64,000 nt of DNA, from assembly GCF_001761365.1 (NCBI RefSeq), contig NZ_CP017477.1:1386501-1450500 (forward strand), given 5' to 3'. This DNA comes from Polaribacter vadi. GTDB lineage: Bacteria; Bacteroidota; Bacteroidia; Flavobacteriales; Flavobacteriaceae. Both the position numbers and the translations under genes were made by a program. The first letter of the stretch is position 1; each line of letters opens with the position of its first letter. This document shows, in pieces, positions 24,071 to 33,578 of this stretch. Below the pieces are notes generated by a model, which saw nothing but the letters and a program-made list of their open reading frames with translations, was not told the DNA's origin and made no database searches.

Positions 24071-25693
24071 TTAATTCTTTATAATTTTATGTAAAGACGT
24101 TCCTTTTTCTGAAGCTAATCTTAGAAAATAAATACCTTTAGTTAAGTTGGAAACATCAATTTTTTTACTCTTTGATTTTTGATAAAACTCTTGAATTTTC
24201 TGACCAGTTATTGTATAAATAGTTCCTTTTATTGCATTTAAATCAGATGAAAATTGAATGTTTAATTCGTTATTTACAGGATTTGGAAATAGCGTTACTT
24301 CTAATAAATTATCATTTTTAGACACAGAAGCTGTAGATTCTTGATAAACTCTAACATAATCAACTTCCATAGCACTTTCAATAAATCCAGCAGTTATATT
24401 TGGCAAAATAGCAACATTAAATAATAAATATTGAGGGGCAGAATAAGGCCAATTCTCTATATTTTTGATTGATGGATTATAAGTATAATGCACATTTCCG
24501 TCAACGCTAAAAATCATTTTATCTTCACTCCATTCTAAAGTATAAATATGAAATTCTGTGGATGCATTTGTGATTTTCTGACCTCCTTTATTTACGGTTC
24601 CACCAAAACTGGATCTGTTATGAAGTGCGCTTTGCACAAAATCTTGATTATCTCCCCAATGTTCAATAATATCTACTTCTCCACAATCTGGCCAAGCTGT
24701 TGTTCCATGAGTTGCTGCCCAATAACCACCAGTTTCTGTAATATTTTGACCTAACATCCAAAGTGCAGGAAACGTACCAACACCAAAAGGCATTTTTGCT
24801 TTAATTTCTACTTTACCATACGTAAATGCGTATTTAGAATTTAATCTTGCAGATGTATAATTTTTAGTTACGTTGTTACTATTTGTATACGTTTCTTTCT
24901 TCGCTACTATTTTTAGAGTTCCATTACTTATATAAGAATTGTCGATTCTATCAGTATAATGTTGAACTTCTCCATTTGCCCAAGATTGTCCACCCAGAAT
25001 TGGATATGTTTGTTTGAACCATTTTGTGTTATCTAAATCTACAGAAACTTCAGATTGCCCATCAAATTCATCTGACCAAACTAACTGATCGAAAACTGGA
25101 TCTTGGTTAACATAAGTAGATTCGTAATAAGCAATATCATCGATATAAGCAGTTACAAGATCTTTGTTATTTTCTCCATTAATTTGAATTAAAACTCTAT
25201 TAAAATCGACTCTAGAAACTGGCGCTCCTGAAGTAGCATTTAAGTTGATGTAACCATCATTTTTAAAATCAAACTCTATAGTTTGCCAGCTGTTTAAAAC
25301 AATTGGCTTTATAATTTCGGTTTGCGTTGTCCAAGGTTCTGCAATTTTGTTATTCTGTAATTTAAGTGAAACTTTATTTTCTTGACTTCCTGTAACATCA
25401 GAAGATGAAACATAAATTTTTATAGAAAACGTATTTTTTACTGATAAATCTAAATTTGAAGAAGTGTCAAAACGAATATTTGCATACGAACCACCAATAT
25501 CATCATATTGTAAAACTTTATCAGATGTATTAATTCCTGTTTTAAATGGATTCGAATAGTTGGTATTTATATCACAATCATCACCTGACCAAGTAGTAAT
25601 TGTTCCATTACCTTCAAAATCATCTTGAATGTTTTGTTGAGAAAATATATTGATGCTTAAAAATAAAAATCCTAAAATATAAAAATTCTTCAT
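24071..25693 (-). CDS. secreted GH16 beta-glucanase (laminarinase-like), type IX secretion
   Basis: 540 residues. Order: signal peptide (1-19), an N-terminal beta-sandwich of about 170 residues that looks like a carbohydrate-binding module (21-190), a GH16 domain (about 200-452) with the catalytic motif GEVDIIEHWG (nucleophile Glu339, Asp341, acid/base Glu344) and LEWSEDKMIFSVDG, and a type IX sorting domain (about 463-540) with FPNPVNNELNI and LTKGIYFLRL. GH16 enzymes with this motif arrangement cut beta-1,3- or mixed beta-1,3-1,4-glucans; laminarin is the likely marine substrate. Located just behind susD in the same direction but after a terminator and with its own promoter box. Confidence 0.9.
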   Translation of the reverse strand: MKNFYILGFLFLSINIFSQQNIQDDFEGNGTITTWSGDDCDINTNYSNPFKTGINTSDKVLQYDDIGGSYANIRFDTSSNLDLSVKNTFSIKIYVSSSDVTGSQENKVSLKLQNNKIAEPWTTQTEIIKPIVLNSWQTIEFDFKNDGYINLNATSGAPVSRVDFNRVLIQINGENNKDLVTAYIDDIAYYESTYVNQDPVFDQLVWSDEFDGQSEVSVDLDNTKWFKQTYPILGGQSWANGEVQHYTDRIDNSYISNGTLKIVAKKETYTNSNNVTKNYTSARLNSKYAFTYGKVEIKAKMPFGVGTFPALWMLGQNITETGGYWAATHGTTAWPDCGEVDIIEHWGDNQDFVQSALHNRSSFGGTVNKGGQKITNASTEFHIYTLEWSEDKMIFSVDGNVHYTYNPSIKNIENWPYSAPQYLLFNVAILPNITAGFIESAMEVDYVRVYQESTASVSKNDNLLEVTLFPNPVNNELNIQFSSDLNAIKGTIYTITGQKIQEFYQKSKSKKIDVSNLTKGIYFLRLASEKGTSLHKIIKN

Positions 25694-25710
25694 GCTTGTA
25701 ATTTAAATAA

Positions 25711-25718
25711 CAAAAATA
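25711..25718 (-). promoter_or_regulatory. candidate promoter box of the GH16 gene
   Basis: On the minus strand TATTTTTG fits TAnnTTTG, 18 bases before the ATG at 25693. Confidence 0.45.
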
Positions 25719-25829
25719 CAAACAGCTTTATGAAAAGTATGTTAAGGGTACCTATACATAAACAATACAGAGAGAAATAAATAATAATAATTAAGAACAT
25801 AATGATGAAAAAAGCAATGATTCTAAAAT

Positions 25830-25866
25830 TAAAAAAAGCCAAAACTTTTTAAGTTTTGGCTTTTAA
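25830..25866 (-). terminator. terminator behind susD
   Basis: AAAAGCCAAAACTT pairs with AAGTTTTGGCTTTT; on the minus strand it runs into T7. It separates susC-susD from the GH16 gene. Confidence 0.85.
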
Positions 25867-25892
25867 ATTATATTAATAAAATTAGTTTAAGA

Positions 25893-27509
25893 TTAATTCT
25901 GATCTGCTTCCGTTAAATTTGGATTTGAATCAATTTCACCTTGTGGAATTTTCCAAATCCAATCATCATTTAAAGAAGGTTTTGCTTGAATAAAACCATC
26001 TCTATATAAATTATCATCAGCTCCAGAATTCGTTAAGTCAATTCCCTCATCCCAACGAATTTGGTCATGAAAGCTAAACCCTTCATTAAAAAGTTCAACT
26101 CTTCTTTGCCATTTAATATGTTCCATTAAAGCAGCTGTAGTTCCAAATGCTGCTGCAGAATAATTAGAATCTCTAGTTGATCCAAAAGCTTGAAGAACAG
26201 TTTGCGCACCTGTCACATCATTTAACATTGTCCTAGCTTCTGCTTCTATTAAATACATTTCAGAAGAACGCATGTATATTACATCATCAGGATCTATAGA
26301 TCCAGGATTCTTTTGTAAGAATTTAACAGCCATATAAGGGTGTGTATTATGACCTGTAGTCATTCCATATTTTGTAATAATTGCTTCCCAAGCATCCCAA
26401 AAAGAATCAGCATCAGTATAATTTGGATCAGTTTCAAAGCTACCACCTTGACCGTTAGAAGCCGAAGAATTTGTATTTGGAGCTAATGGTAAAGCCATGT
26501 TAATTCTAAAATCTGTAGATGGTATTGCATCATACACTTCTTTATTCATTAACTTAGGGTTAGATCTATTTTGACTACCATTAAAAGTAGGGCAAATAAA
26601 ATAAAAATAAGATTGGTAATAATTTGTTTCTGAATCAATAACAGTTGCTCCCCAAATTACTTCAGAAAGTTCTACAGAATTAAAACCAGACAACCAAGAG
26701 CTTTCATCTAATAAACCAAAACCAGAACGAGCAGCTACAGCAGCATCAGCTGCACCTTGCCAATTTCCTTGAGTTAAATCTATTCTTGCTTTTAAACCAT
26801 ATGCTGCATTTATAGATAAATGAGATTTATTATCAGGGTTAGAAGCTCCATTGAAAAAACTAATTGATTTTGAAATATCATCATTAATTTGATCATAAAC
26901 AACTTGAACAGAAGATCTAGGACCACTTGTATAAGGAGCACCAGTAACTAATAATAAAGGTACACCAGCATCTGTAGCAGGGTCTCCAATTAAATATCCT
27001 TTTGCAAATGTTGATATTAATTGATGATAAGCCCAAGCCCTATAAGCATATGCTTGCCCTAGAATATTTCTAATATCTTCATCAGCTTCTGGATAATCAT
27101 TTTCTGCAATTAAATTAATTAAATTATTAGATGTTGCAATAATATGATAACGATTGTACCAAAAGTTATCTACAGTTGTAAAATTAGCATTTGTATGCGT
27201 TAACCACTGTGCTTCACTTCTCAACCAACCATTTCCTGGTGATGAATGAATCATTTGTCCTCCTATTGCATCAAAAGCTGGTAAGTAATAACTTTGCCCA
27301 CTTCTTGCTGAAGTTCCTCCTGGTAATGGATTTTGAGCATACATTATTCTATGCAATCCATTTAATACCAAAAACATATTGTTTACACTGGCAAAAGCAT
27401 CTGCTTCTGCAATAGCATCTGTTGGTGTTGTTTCATGAAAATCTTCTGAACAACCAGTAACAAATACTACTAGTATTCCTAAAATTAATAGGTTAATTTT
27501 TCGTAACAT
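25893..27509 (-). CDS. susD: SusD/RagB-like nutrient-binding lipoprotein
   Basis: 538 residues. The lipobox ends at Cys20 (VFVTGC), so this is a surface lipoprotein. N-terminal SusD motifs are visible (NGLHRIMYA, NNLINLI, AYAYRAWAYHQLI), with TPR-like helices, and the C-terminal RagB/SusD element (IRWDEGIDL, IWKIPQGEIDSNPNLTEADQN) ends in the conserved PxxEIxxNPNLxQN pattern. SusD proteins bind glycan at the cell surface and close the lid over the SusC channel. It follows susC by 32 bases in one operon. The near GH16 enzyme points to a beta-glucan such as laminarin. Confidence 0.95.
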   Translation of the reverse strand: MLRKINLLILGILVVFVTGCSEDFHETTPTDAIAEADAFASVNNMFLVLNGLHRIMYAQNPLPGGTSARSGQSYYLPAFDAIGGQMIHSSPGNGWLRSEAQWLTHTNANFTTVDNFWYNRYHIIATSNNLINLIAENDYPEADEDIRNILGQAYAYRAWAYHQLISTFAKGYLIGDPATDAGVPLLLVTGAPYTSGPRSSVQVVYDQINDDISKSISFFNGASNPDNKSHLSINAAYGLKARIDLTQGNWQGAADAAVAARSGFGLLDESSWLSGFNSVELSEVIWGATVIDSETNYYQSYFYFICPTFNGSQNRSNPKLMNKEVYDAIPSTDFRINMALPLAPNTNSSASNGQGGSFETDPNYTDADSFWDAWEAIITKYGMTTGHNTHPYMAVKFLQKNPGSIDPDDVIYMRSSEMYLIEAEARTMLNDVTGAQTVLQAFGSTRDSNYSAAAFGTTAALMEHIKWQRRVELFNEGFSFHDQIRWDEGIDLTNSGADDNLYRDGFIQAKPSLNDDWIWKIPQGEIDSNPNLTEADQN

Positions 27510-27541
27510 AATTTAATATTTTTAAATTTTAATATTATTTT

Positions 27542-30500
27542 TTAGAATGATAAATTTAATCCTAAAGTAACTACTCTAGCTGGATTAAAATCATTTCCAC
27601 CTTGTGTACCTGCTAAATTATACTGAGGATTAATTCCTTTTCTTTTAGCATTAATAAACATGTTTTCACCTGAAAGAGAAATACGTAAGTCACTTAACCC
27701 TAATTTATCAGTTACAGCCTTATCTAAATTATAACCTAAGTTTACATTTCTTAAAGCTGCGTATGATGCATCAGTTAAAAAACGAGTTGAACCAGCAATT
27801 GTTTGGTTAGGATTCCCGTTTTCTAAACGAGGTACATCTGTAATATCTCCTGGTTGTCTCCAAGCATTTTCTGCATCTACATGCATAGAATTACCAAATG
27901 TACCTGGGTGCATTAAACCAGAATAACCTCCATCTAAAATTTTACCTCCAATTCCAAAAGTAAATAATAAATCTAAAGAAAATTGTTTGTATCTAAAAGT
28001 GTTAGAAACAGATCCGATTAAATCTGGAATACTACTATCTCCTGTAAAAGCTTCTCCAGCATCTTGGTAGTCATTAGTTGTTGCTTGTGTTCCATCTGTA
28101 TTCAATACAGGTATTCTTCCACCATCTGCATCATCTTCAAACATATAATATAAAGCATCTCCATTATCAGGATTTACTCCTGCATAATGATAAATATAGA
28201 AATCATATCTAGATCTACCTTCTTCCCAACGTTTTGACCCATTGTCTGATGGTGCATCAATTTTAGTAATTTCATTCTTTAAAGTTGAAGCCTGTAAAGT
28301 TAAATCCCAATTAACATCTTTAGTACGTACTAAATGTCCTGTTAAACTAAGCTCTATACCTTGATTATAGATATCTCCAATGTTTGTTGGATATTCATTT
28401 AAACCTTCAGACCTTGGAATTGGTAAACTATATAATAAATCTACTGAATTTTTCTTGTAAAATTCAATAGAACCATCTATTAAGTTATTAAATAAGCCAA
28501 ATTCTAAAGCCACATCCCAACTAACTTGATTTTCCCATTCTAATTCAGAATTTCCTGTATCACTCCAAAAAATACCAGGTGCACCAGCATTAGGAATAAT
28601 TGTATATAATGCTTGAGAAGCATAATAAGAACCAATTCTCTCATTACCTATTTCTCCATAAGATGCTCTTAATTTTAATCTATCAATAAAAGAGACATTC
28701 TCCATGAATTTTTCTTGATCTATTCTCCAAGAACCACCTACTGAGTAAAATGTTCCCCAACGTACATCTTTAGAAAATCTAGAAGTACCATCTCTTCTTG
28801 CAGAAGCACTTAAGTAATATTTATTATCAAAATTATAATTTAATCTTGCAAAATAACCTTCAATTCTATGGTCTGTACTGTTTCCATTTACATTATCACC
28901 TGCAGCAAAGTTATCAAATTCATAAATACCTGTTGCTGTTTGAGTGTTAGCTATACCTCCTAATATAGAATAATTTCTATCCATACTTTCATGACCTAAA
29001 GTAACATCTAAATTATGACTATCATTTATAGATGTATTATACGTTAAGATTTGATTAAAGTTCTCGATAACTCTTCTATATCTATCTTCACTATATCTAC
29101 CTGTTGGAGCACCATCACCAACCATTTCATTTTCATATCCTTTAATAATACCATCTTGAATATCTCTACCGTAAGTTACTTTAGCTTTTAACCCATCTAA
29201 AATACCCACTTCTATATAATTTCTAAATCCGTAAAGGTTTTGCTTGGTTTGATCTTCATTTAAGATTAACTCAGCAATACCATGTCTTCCTGGATTGTAA
29301 GGTCTTGTTTGAATGTTATTAGCTGGATATCCTTCTCCTAAATCGTACAAAGGATTTCCTGAAGCATCATTTACAATTTTACCATCGTTATCTACTTGAT
29401 AAACTGGATAAATTGGTCCTAAGCTATTAGCCCAGTTAAAAGGGTTTACAATAGAACCACTACCACCACTAGTTGGTCCATGAGAATCTGTAGTTGTAAT
29501 ATATACACTACCACCAAGAGAAAGGTTTTCAATTGGTGTAAAATCTGCATTTAATCTGTTTGTAACTCTTTCATAGTCACTTTCAATAACATAACCTTCT
29601 TCTTTTAAGTAAGATGCAGAATAAAATATAGAATGATTTTCTCCACCAGAAGCTACGTTTACAGAATGATTTTTTCTACTACCTGTTCTTTCTAGGTAAT
29701 CTAACCAGTTTAAAGATTCATATTTTAGAGTTGCATTAGGATTTAATACCCCATCTGTACCTACAATTTGGTCATTAGGAACATTAAAAGGATTATAACC
29801 TAATTGATTAAATATTGTTGCAGAAGCTTCAATTTCTGGATTTGCACCACCAATTGTATTTTTATAACCTTCCCACATTAACTCGTAGTAAGAGCCAGCT
29901 CCTACCATATCATAATCATCAACAGCTCTAGTAATTACACTATATTGAGATGTAGCACTTACAGTAGTTTTATTCTTTTTACCTTTTTTAGTTGTAATAA
30001 TAATAACCCCATTTGCTGCTCTAGAACCATATAAAGAAGTTGAAGCAGCATCTTTTAAAACTGTCATAGATGCAATATCATCTTGATTTATTGATGATAA
30101 AGAACCATCAAACTGCATTCCATCTAAAATGTATAAAGGAGTTGTACTTCCATTAAGAGTACCAACTCCACGAATTACAATTCCTGGAGAAGATCCTGGT
30201 TGACCAGAAGCTGCTAAAAATTGAACCCCTGTTGCTTTACCTTCAATTGCTGCAATTGGAGATGTTACAGATCTAAGTGCTAAATCTTTTGCATCTACAA
30301 CACTTGCTGATCCAGTAAAAGCTTCTTTAGTTGTAGTACCAAACGCTACAACAATTACTTCATCTAGAACACTATTATCTTCTGCCATAGTAACATTGAT
30401 AGTTCTAGAATTACCTATAACTTTTTCATTTGTTTTATAGCCTAAATACCTATACACTAAAGTATTTCCTACTTCAGCATTAATAGTGTATTTACCATCA

Positions 30501-30670
30501 AAATCTGTCTCTGTACCTTTACTTGTGCCTTTAATTGAGACACTTACACCAGGTAAAGCTCCTGATGAGTCATTTACAGTACCTGAGATGGATACTGATT
30601 GTGCATTGGTTATTAGTATTGCTCCTAAAAAGAGAAATAATAATAAACCTTTCTTGTAAGTTTGTTTCAT
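27542..30670 (-). CDS. susC: SusC/RagA TonB-dependent outer-membrane transporter
   Basis: 1042 residues. Signal peptide (1-23), CarboxypepD_reg-like domain (about 25-105, VSISGTVNDSSGALPGVSV), then the plug (about 115-230) with GVQFLAASGQPGSSPGIVIRG and the SusC signature PLYILDGM, and a 22-strand-type beta barrel ending in VVTLGLNLSF. It imports oligosaccharides captured with SusD, powered by TonB-ExbBD. The first gene of the operon with susD. A candidate promoter TATGTTTG stands 31 bases upstream; no SusR, HTCS or anti-sigma regulator gene is adjacent. Confidence 0.96.
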   Translation of the reverse strand: MKQTYKKGLLLFLFLGAILITNAQSVSISGTVNDSSGALPGVSVSIKGTSKGTETDFDGKYTINAEVGNTLVYRYLGYKTNEKVIGNSRTINVTMAEDNSVLDEVIVVAFGTTTKEAFTGSASVVDAKDLALRSVTSPIAAIEGKATGVQFLAASGQPGSSPGIVIRGVGTLNGSTTPLYILDGMQFDGSLSSINQDDIASMTVLKDAASTSLYGSRAANGVIIITTKKGKKNKTTVSATSQYSVITRAVDDYDMVGAGSYYELMWEGYKNTIGGANPEIEASATIFNQLGYNPFNVPNDQIVGTDGVLNPNATLKYESLNWLDYLERTGSRKNHSVNVASGGENHSIFYSASYLKEEGYVIESDYERVTNRLNADFTPIENLSLGGSVYITTTDSHGPTSGGSGSIVNPFNWANSLGPIYPVYQVDNDGKIVNDASGNPLYDLGEGYPANNIQTRPYNPGRHGIAELILNEDQTKQNLYGFRNYIEVGILDGLKAKVTYGRDIQDGIIKGYENEMVGDGAPTGRYSEDRYRRVIENFNQILTYNTSINDSHNLDVTLGHESMDRNYSILGGIANTQTATGIYEFDNFAAGDNVNGNSTDHRIEGYFARLNYNFDNKYYLSASARRDGTSRFSKDVRWGTFYSVGGSWRIDQEKFMENVSFIDRLKLRASYGEIGNERIGSYYASQALYTIIPNAGAPGIFWSDTGNSELEWENQVSWDVALEFGLFNNLIDGSIEFYKKNSVDLLYSLPIPRSEGLNEYPTNIGDIYNQGIELSLTGHLVRTKDVNWDLTLQASTLKNEITKIDAPSDNGSKRWEEGRSRYDFYIYHYAGVNPDNGDALYYMFEDDADGGRIPVLNTDGTQATTNDYQDAGEAFTGDSSIPDLIGSVSNTFRYKQFSLDLLFTFGIGGKILDGGYSGLMHPGTFGNSMHVDAENAWRQPGDITDVPRLENGNPNQTIAGSTRFLTDASYAALRNVNLGYNLDKAVTDKLGLSDLRISLSGENMFINAKRKGINPQYNLAGTQGGNDFNPARVVTLGLNLSF

Positions 30671-30700
30671 AAAATTTGAATTGAATTAATATTATGCAAA

Positions 30701-30708
30701 CAAACATA
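30701..30708 (-). promoter_or_regulatory. candidate susC promoter box
   Basis: TATGTTTG on the minus strand fits TAnnTTTG; it lies 31 bases before the susC ATG. Confidence 0.5.
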
Positions 30709-30898
30709 AATATTTTGTTAAAACTTTCACTATAAATTGTTAATTTTAACATATTAAAAATGATTTCAATAATTAAAATAGGAATAAAAATAAATAGTAA
30801 AATTAAACAACTACAAAAACTGTAATTTGATAATTACATACTTAAAGCTTACTATTAAAATAAATAAAAAAAGAAAATTTAACTGCTAAAATCTAAAC

Positions 30899-30923
30899 AC
30901 CTTAGCATGATTTATGCTAAGGT
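30899..30923. promoter_or_regulatory. 10-bp inverted repeat upstream of susC
   Basis: ACCTTAGCAT and ATGCTAAGGT form a perfect stem around a 5-nt loop (GATTT). There is no T-tract on either side, so a protein-binding site is more likely than a terminator. It lies about 190 bases upstream of the susC promoter candidate. Confidence 0.45.
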
Positions 30924-30953
30924 CAACTAAATATAAACAATACAACCTAAAAT

Positions 30954-30991
30954 AAAAAAAGGCTAATTATATTTAAATATAATTAACCTTT
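30954..30991 (-). terminator. terminator of the DUF4197 gene
   Basis: GGTTAATTATATTTAAATATAATTAGCC on the minus strand forms a long AT-rich stem capped by GG/CC pairs and followed by T7. Confidence 0.75.
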
Positions 30992-31012
30992 AATGTCTTA
31001 AAGCTAAAAAAA

Positions 31013-31720
31013 CTACCTATTGTCTTGCAAAGCAAAAACTTGCTTTAATAATGCTGTAGATCTTAATCCAACTTTTTCTCTTATTCCTTTTTCTTCAATT
31101 TCAATCATGGTAAAAACACCTTTTAAAGCCTGTTCAGTTACATATGCTGTTAAATCTGGATTTACACTTTTTACAAAAGGAATCGAATTATATCTCGTAA
31201 TTAAATTACTCCATATTTTATCTGCACCAACTTTGGCAAAAGATTCGTTAATTACTGGACTAAAACTAATGTATAGACTTTGGTTTGTTTTAGATTGTAA
31301 ATATGAAGTTGCTGCATTTTGCTCTCCCAATAAAATATTTTTTGCATCATTAAAAGTAATTTCTTTTACGGCATTCACAAAAATTGGAGTTGCTGTTTTA
31401 ACTGCATCTTCTGCTGCTCTATTTAAAACTTTAATTCCTTCATCTGCTAAATTTCCCAAACCTATTTGACGTAAACCTTTATCTACAGCTTGTAATTCTT
31501 CTGGTAATAAAATCTTTACCAACTCGTTTCTATAAAAACCATCAGTAGAAGTTAATTTAGTTACTTGATTACTGATACCTTGATCTAATGCTTGCCTTAA
31601 ACCATTACCTATTTGAGCTTGAGTTAATCCTCCATTTGGTAATTGACTTGCTATTTTTTGTAATTCTGCACAACCTGCAAACTGAATTGCAATTACTAAA
31701 ACTATAATTCTTTTTATCAT
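31013..31720 (-). CDS. DUF4197 lipoprotein
   Basis: 235 residues with a lipobox ending at Cys17 (FAGC). The body is all-helical with the DUF4197 landmarks: GLTQAQIGNGLRQALDQGISNQV near the N-terminus, a FYRNELVKILLPEEL block, and ITFNDAKNILLGEQNAATSYLQSKT in the middle. The family is found across Bacteroidota and Proteobacteria as an exported protein of unknown function. Leftward single gene ended by a terminator. Confidence 0.9.
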   Translation of the reverse strand: MIKRIIVLVIAIQFAGCAELQKIASQLPNGGLTQAQIGNGLRQALDQGISNQVTKLTSTDGFYRNELVKILLPEELQAVDKGLRQIGLGNLADEGIKVLNRAAEDAVKTATPIFVNAVKEITFNDAKNILLGEQNAATSYLQSKTNQSLYISFSPVINESFAKVGADKIWSNLITRYNSIPFVKSVNPDLTAYVTEQALKGVFTMIEIEEKGIREKVGLRSTALLKQVFALQDNR

Positions 31721-31789
31721 TTTCTATAATTTATATTCACTATTAATTGGAAACGTTTTTTACAAAAAAGTCACTATTGTTTAAATGTA

Positions 31790-31942
31790 TCAGTTTTTTT
31801 TATCATATCCATAAGGACAGTGTCTGCATCCACTTTTACAGCAATAACCTCTTTTTCTATGAAATTTCTCAGTAAAAACTTTGTAGCCTTCAGGTGTTAA
31901 ATAAAAGTCGTCATCTTCTAACTCTATTCTTGATTTAAACAT
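31790..31942 (-). CDS. small cysteine-rich DUF5522-type protein
   Basis: A 50-residue frame from ATG at 31942 to TGA at 31790. The C-terminal cluster YCCKSGCRHCPYGYD (four cysteines, CCxxxCxxCPY) is the mark of DUF5522, and the front half reads LEDDDFYLTPEGYKVFTEKFH. The cysteines may bind a metal or iron-sulfur cluster; function unknown. It is a short leftward gene between the VOC and DUF4197 genes. Confidence 0.8.
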   Translation of the reverse strand: MFKSRIELEDDDFYLTPEGYKVFTEKFHRKRGYCCKSGCRHCPYGYDKKN

Positions 31943-32077
31943 TTAGCAAAAATAGAAGTTTAAAAGTGATTATTATATAGAATTTAAAGTATCTTTTTTT
32001 CGAAACTTATTCCATATTTTTTCAAAGCTAAAAGTATAATTTGATTTAAAATTTAAAACACCAAAAATTGATCATTA

Positions 32078-33145
32078 TTATTTGAAATTTTTTACTCGTT
32101 TTAAATTCATCGCTTTTATCATCCAATTTGGTAATGGCTTCTTTGGGTTTCTGTTTCTTAGGTTGATGTTTATGCCCAACTTTTTTATCAAAGGGACTTT
32201 ATTTGTTTCAATAAATTCTATTAGAGTTCCATCAAAATCTTCTATGTAACCCCAATGTCCATTTGCATCTCCCATATCAAAAGATTCGCCACTAATTACT
32301 TGAAAAGGTACTTTAATTGCTGAACATTCTTTAGATAATTGCTGAATATTCTTGATATCAAAACATAAATGAATATACCCCAAATCTCCCCAAAACCTGT
32401 TTTCGAAAATTTTATTAGGAGCGTTTTCTATTGCTTGAATTAATTCAATTTGACTCTCGCCAAACAAATTAGCAAAACCTCCAGTTCTTTTTTTGGAATG
32501 TGCTAATAAGATTCTTCTAAATTTTTTATTCCCATTATTTAGAGAAGTTAAATCTTCAAAAAAATTAGTTTTATCATAAATAACAGTGTCATATCCTAAA
32601 ACTTTAGCATATAAATCCAAAGATTCATCAATATTAGAAACACCAATTACAGCAGAAAAAACACCTCCAAAATCGTTTTTTTTATCAGCATAAAAAGAAG
32701 AAAATTCTTTAACTTTTAAAATATTATCAAAAGGATCTTTTAAATAAAATGATTTTTTATCATCTGGGTCTACTACAATTTCTGATAATATATTTTCATT
32801 TGCTCCTTTTAAACGATTAAAAGTAGCTAATATATTTTTTGTCTTTATTACAGGAAAATGGATTCCTAAATCGCCAATTCTAAACTCATTTTTAGGTTTT
32901 GAGGGTTTCCTATTGGTATATTGCCAAATTTCATAACCTCCTCCACCTTGCATATTCAAAGCTAATAAAGCTCTTTTTTTTCTAGCTTTATCGCCCATAT
33001 ATTTTGCCATATATGTAGCTTCATTACTATCATCAAAGATTAAAGCATCTGCTCCTAAAGTTTTGGCATACCATTTAAAAGTTTCGTCTGCATTTTCAAC
33101 TCCAATACCAATTTGTTGAATGCCATAAATTAATTTTTCAGTCAT
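32078..33145 (-). CDS. two-domain VOC (glyoxalase/dioxygenase fold) protein
   Basis: 355 residues with two vicinal-oxygen-chelate domains: one starting GIQQIGIGVENADETFKWYAKTLG (residues 8-125) and one starting GVFSAVIGVSNIDESLDLYAKVLG (about 158-300). Possible metal ligands are the His in LGIHFPV, Glu and His in the second domain (YIHLCFD, TLIEFIE). The reaction cannot be fixed: relatives include glyoxalases, ring-cleaving dioxygenases and resistance proteins. The gene is 10 bases behind the DUF4174 gene and forms a leftward group of three with it and the CocE-like hydrolase. Confidence 0.82.
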   Translation of the reverse strand: MTEKLIYGIQQIGIGVENADETFKWYAKTLGADALIFDDSNEATYMAKYMGDKARKKRALLALNMQGGGGYEIWQYTNRKPSKPKNEFRIGDLGIHFPVIKTKNILATFNRLKGANENILSEIVVDPDDKKSFYLKDPFDNILKVKEFSSFYADKKNDFGGVFSAVIGVSNIDESLDLYAKVLGYDTVIYDKTNFFEDLTSLNNGNKKFRRILLAHSKKRTGGFANLFGESQIELIQAIENAPNKIFENRFWGDLGYIHLCFDIKNIQQLSKECSAIKVPFQVISGESFDMGDANGHWGYIEDFDGTLIEFIETNKVPLIKKLGININLRNRNPKKPLPNWMIKAMNLKRVKNFK

Positions 33146-33155
33146 AAATAAATGG

Positions 33156-33575
33156 CTAATTTTTGCGTTTTAACTCACTTCTTCTCATAGGCATTCCATC
33201 AATAATGGTAAATAATTTTTCAAGTGATAAAACTTTATTTTGTTCTAATTTTACACCACCATCTAAACCCAACAATAGTACTTTGAAACTATCATTAATA
33301 TTTACGTATTTTCTGTGCAAAGAGTTTGAAGAAGTCCAAACTTCGTTAAAATCCACCCTAAAATCATTTTTTGTAAACTGATAAACACCTAATTTTCTTT
33401 CTACTAATCCTTCCTTTTCTTTTGATAAAACTTTTATTTGATCTTTAAAATCATCTGCATTTTTATCATCCGTAAAAATTAATAACACCCTATGTTTCCA
33501 TTGATGTTTTTCTATATTTTGACCAATAAAAACCATACTTTTAAAAATGACCAAGAATAATAAAAGATTTTTCAT
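33156..33575 (-). CDS. DUF4174 exported protein
   Basis: 139 residues with a signal peptide (about 1-18, ending in VFIGQ). HQWKHRVLLIFTDDKNADDFKDQI and GVYQFTKNDF, and the C-terminal LLGLDGGVKLEQNKVLSLEKLFTIIDGMPMRRSEL, match DUF4174, a thioredoxin-like domain without redox cysteines. Function unknown. It starts 3 bases after the CocE-like gene, so they are translationally close. Confidence 0.88.
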   Translation of the reverse strand: MKNLLLFLVIFKSMVFIGQNIEKHQWKHRVLLIFTDDKNADDFKDQIKVLSKEKEGLVERKLGVYQFTKNDFRVDFNEVWTSSNSLHRKYVNINDSFKVLLLGLDGGVKLEQNKVLSLEKLFTIIDGMPMRRSELKRKN

Positions 33576-33578
33576 TGA

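Larger units (their letters stand above)
30671..31012. other. upstream region of the susCD operon
   Basis: Holds the susC promoter candidate, a 10-bp perfect inverted repeat at 30899-30923 and the terminator of the DUF4197 gene. No gene seen. Confidence 0.55.
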
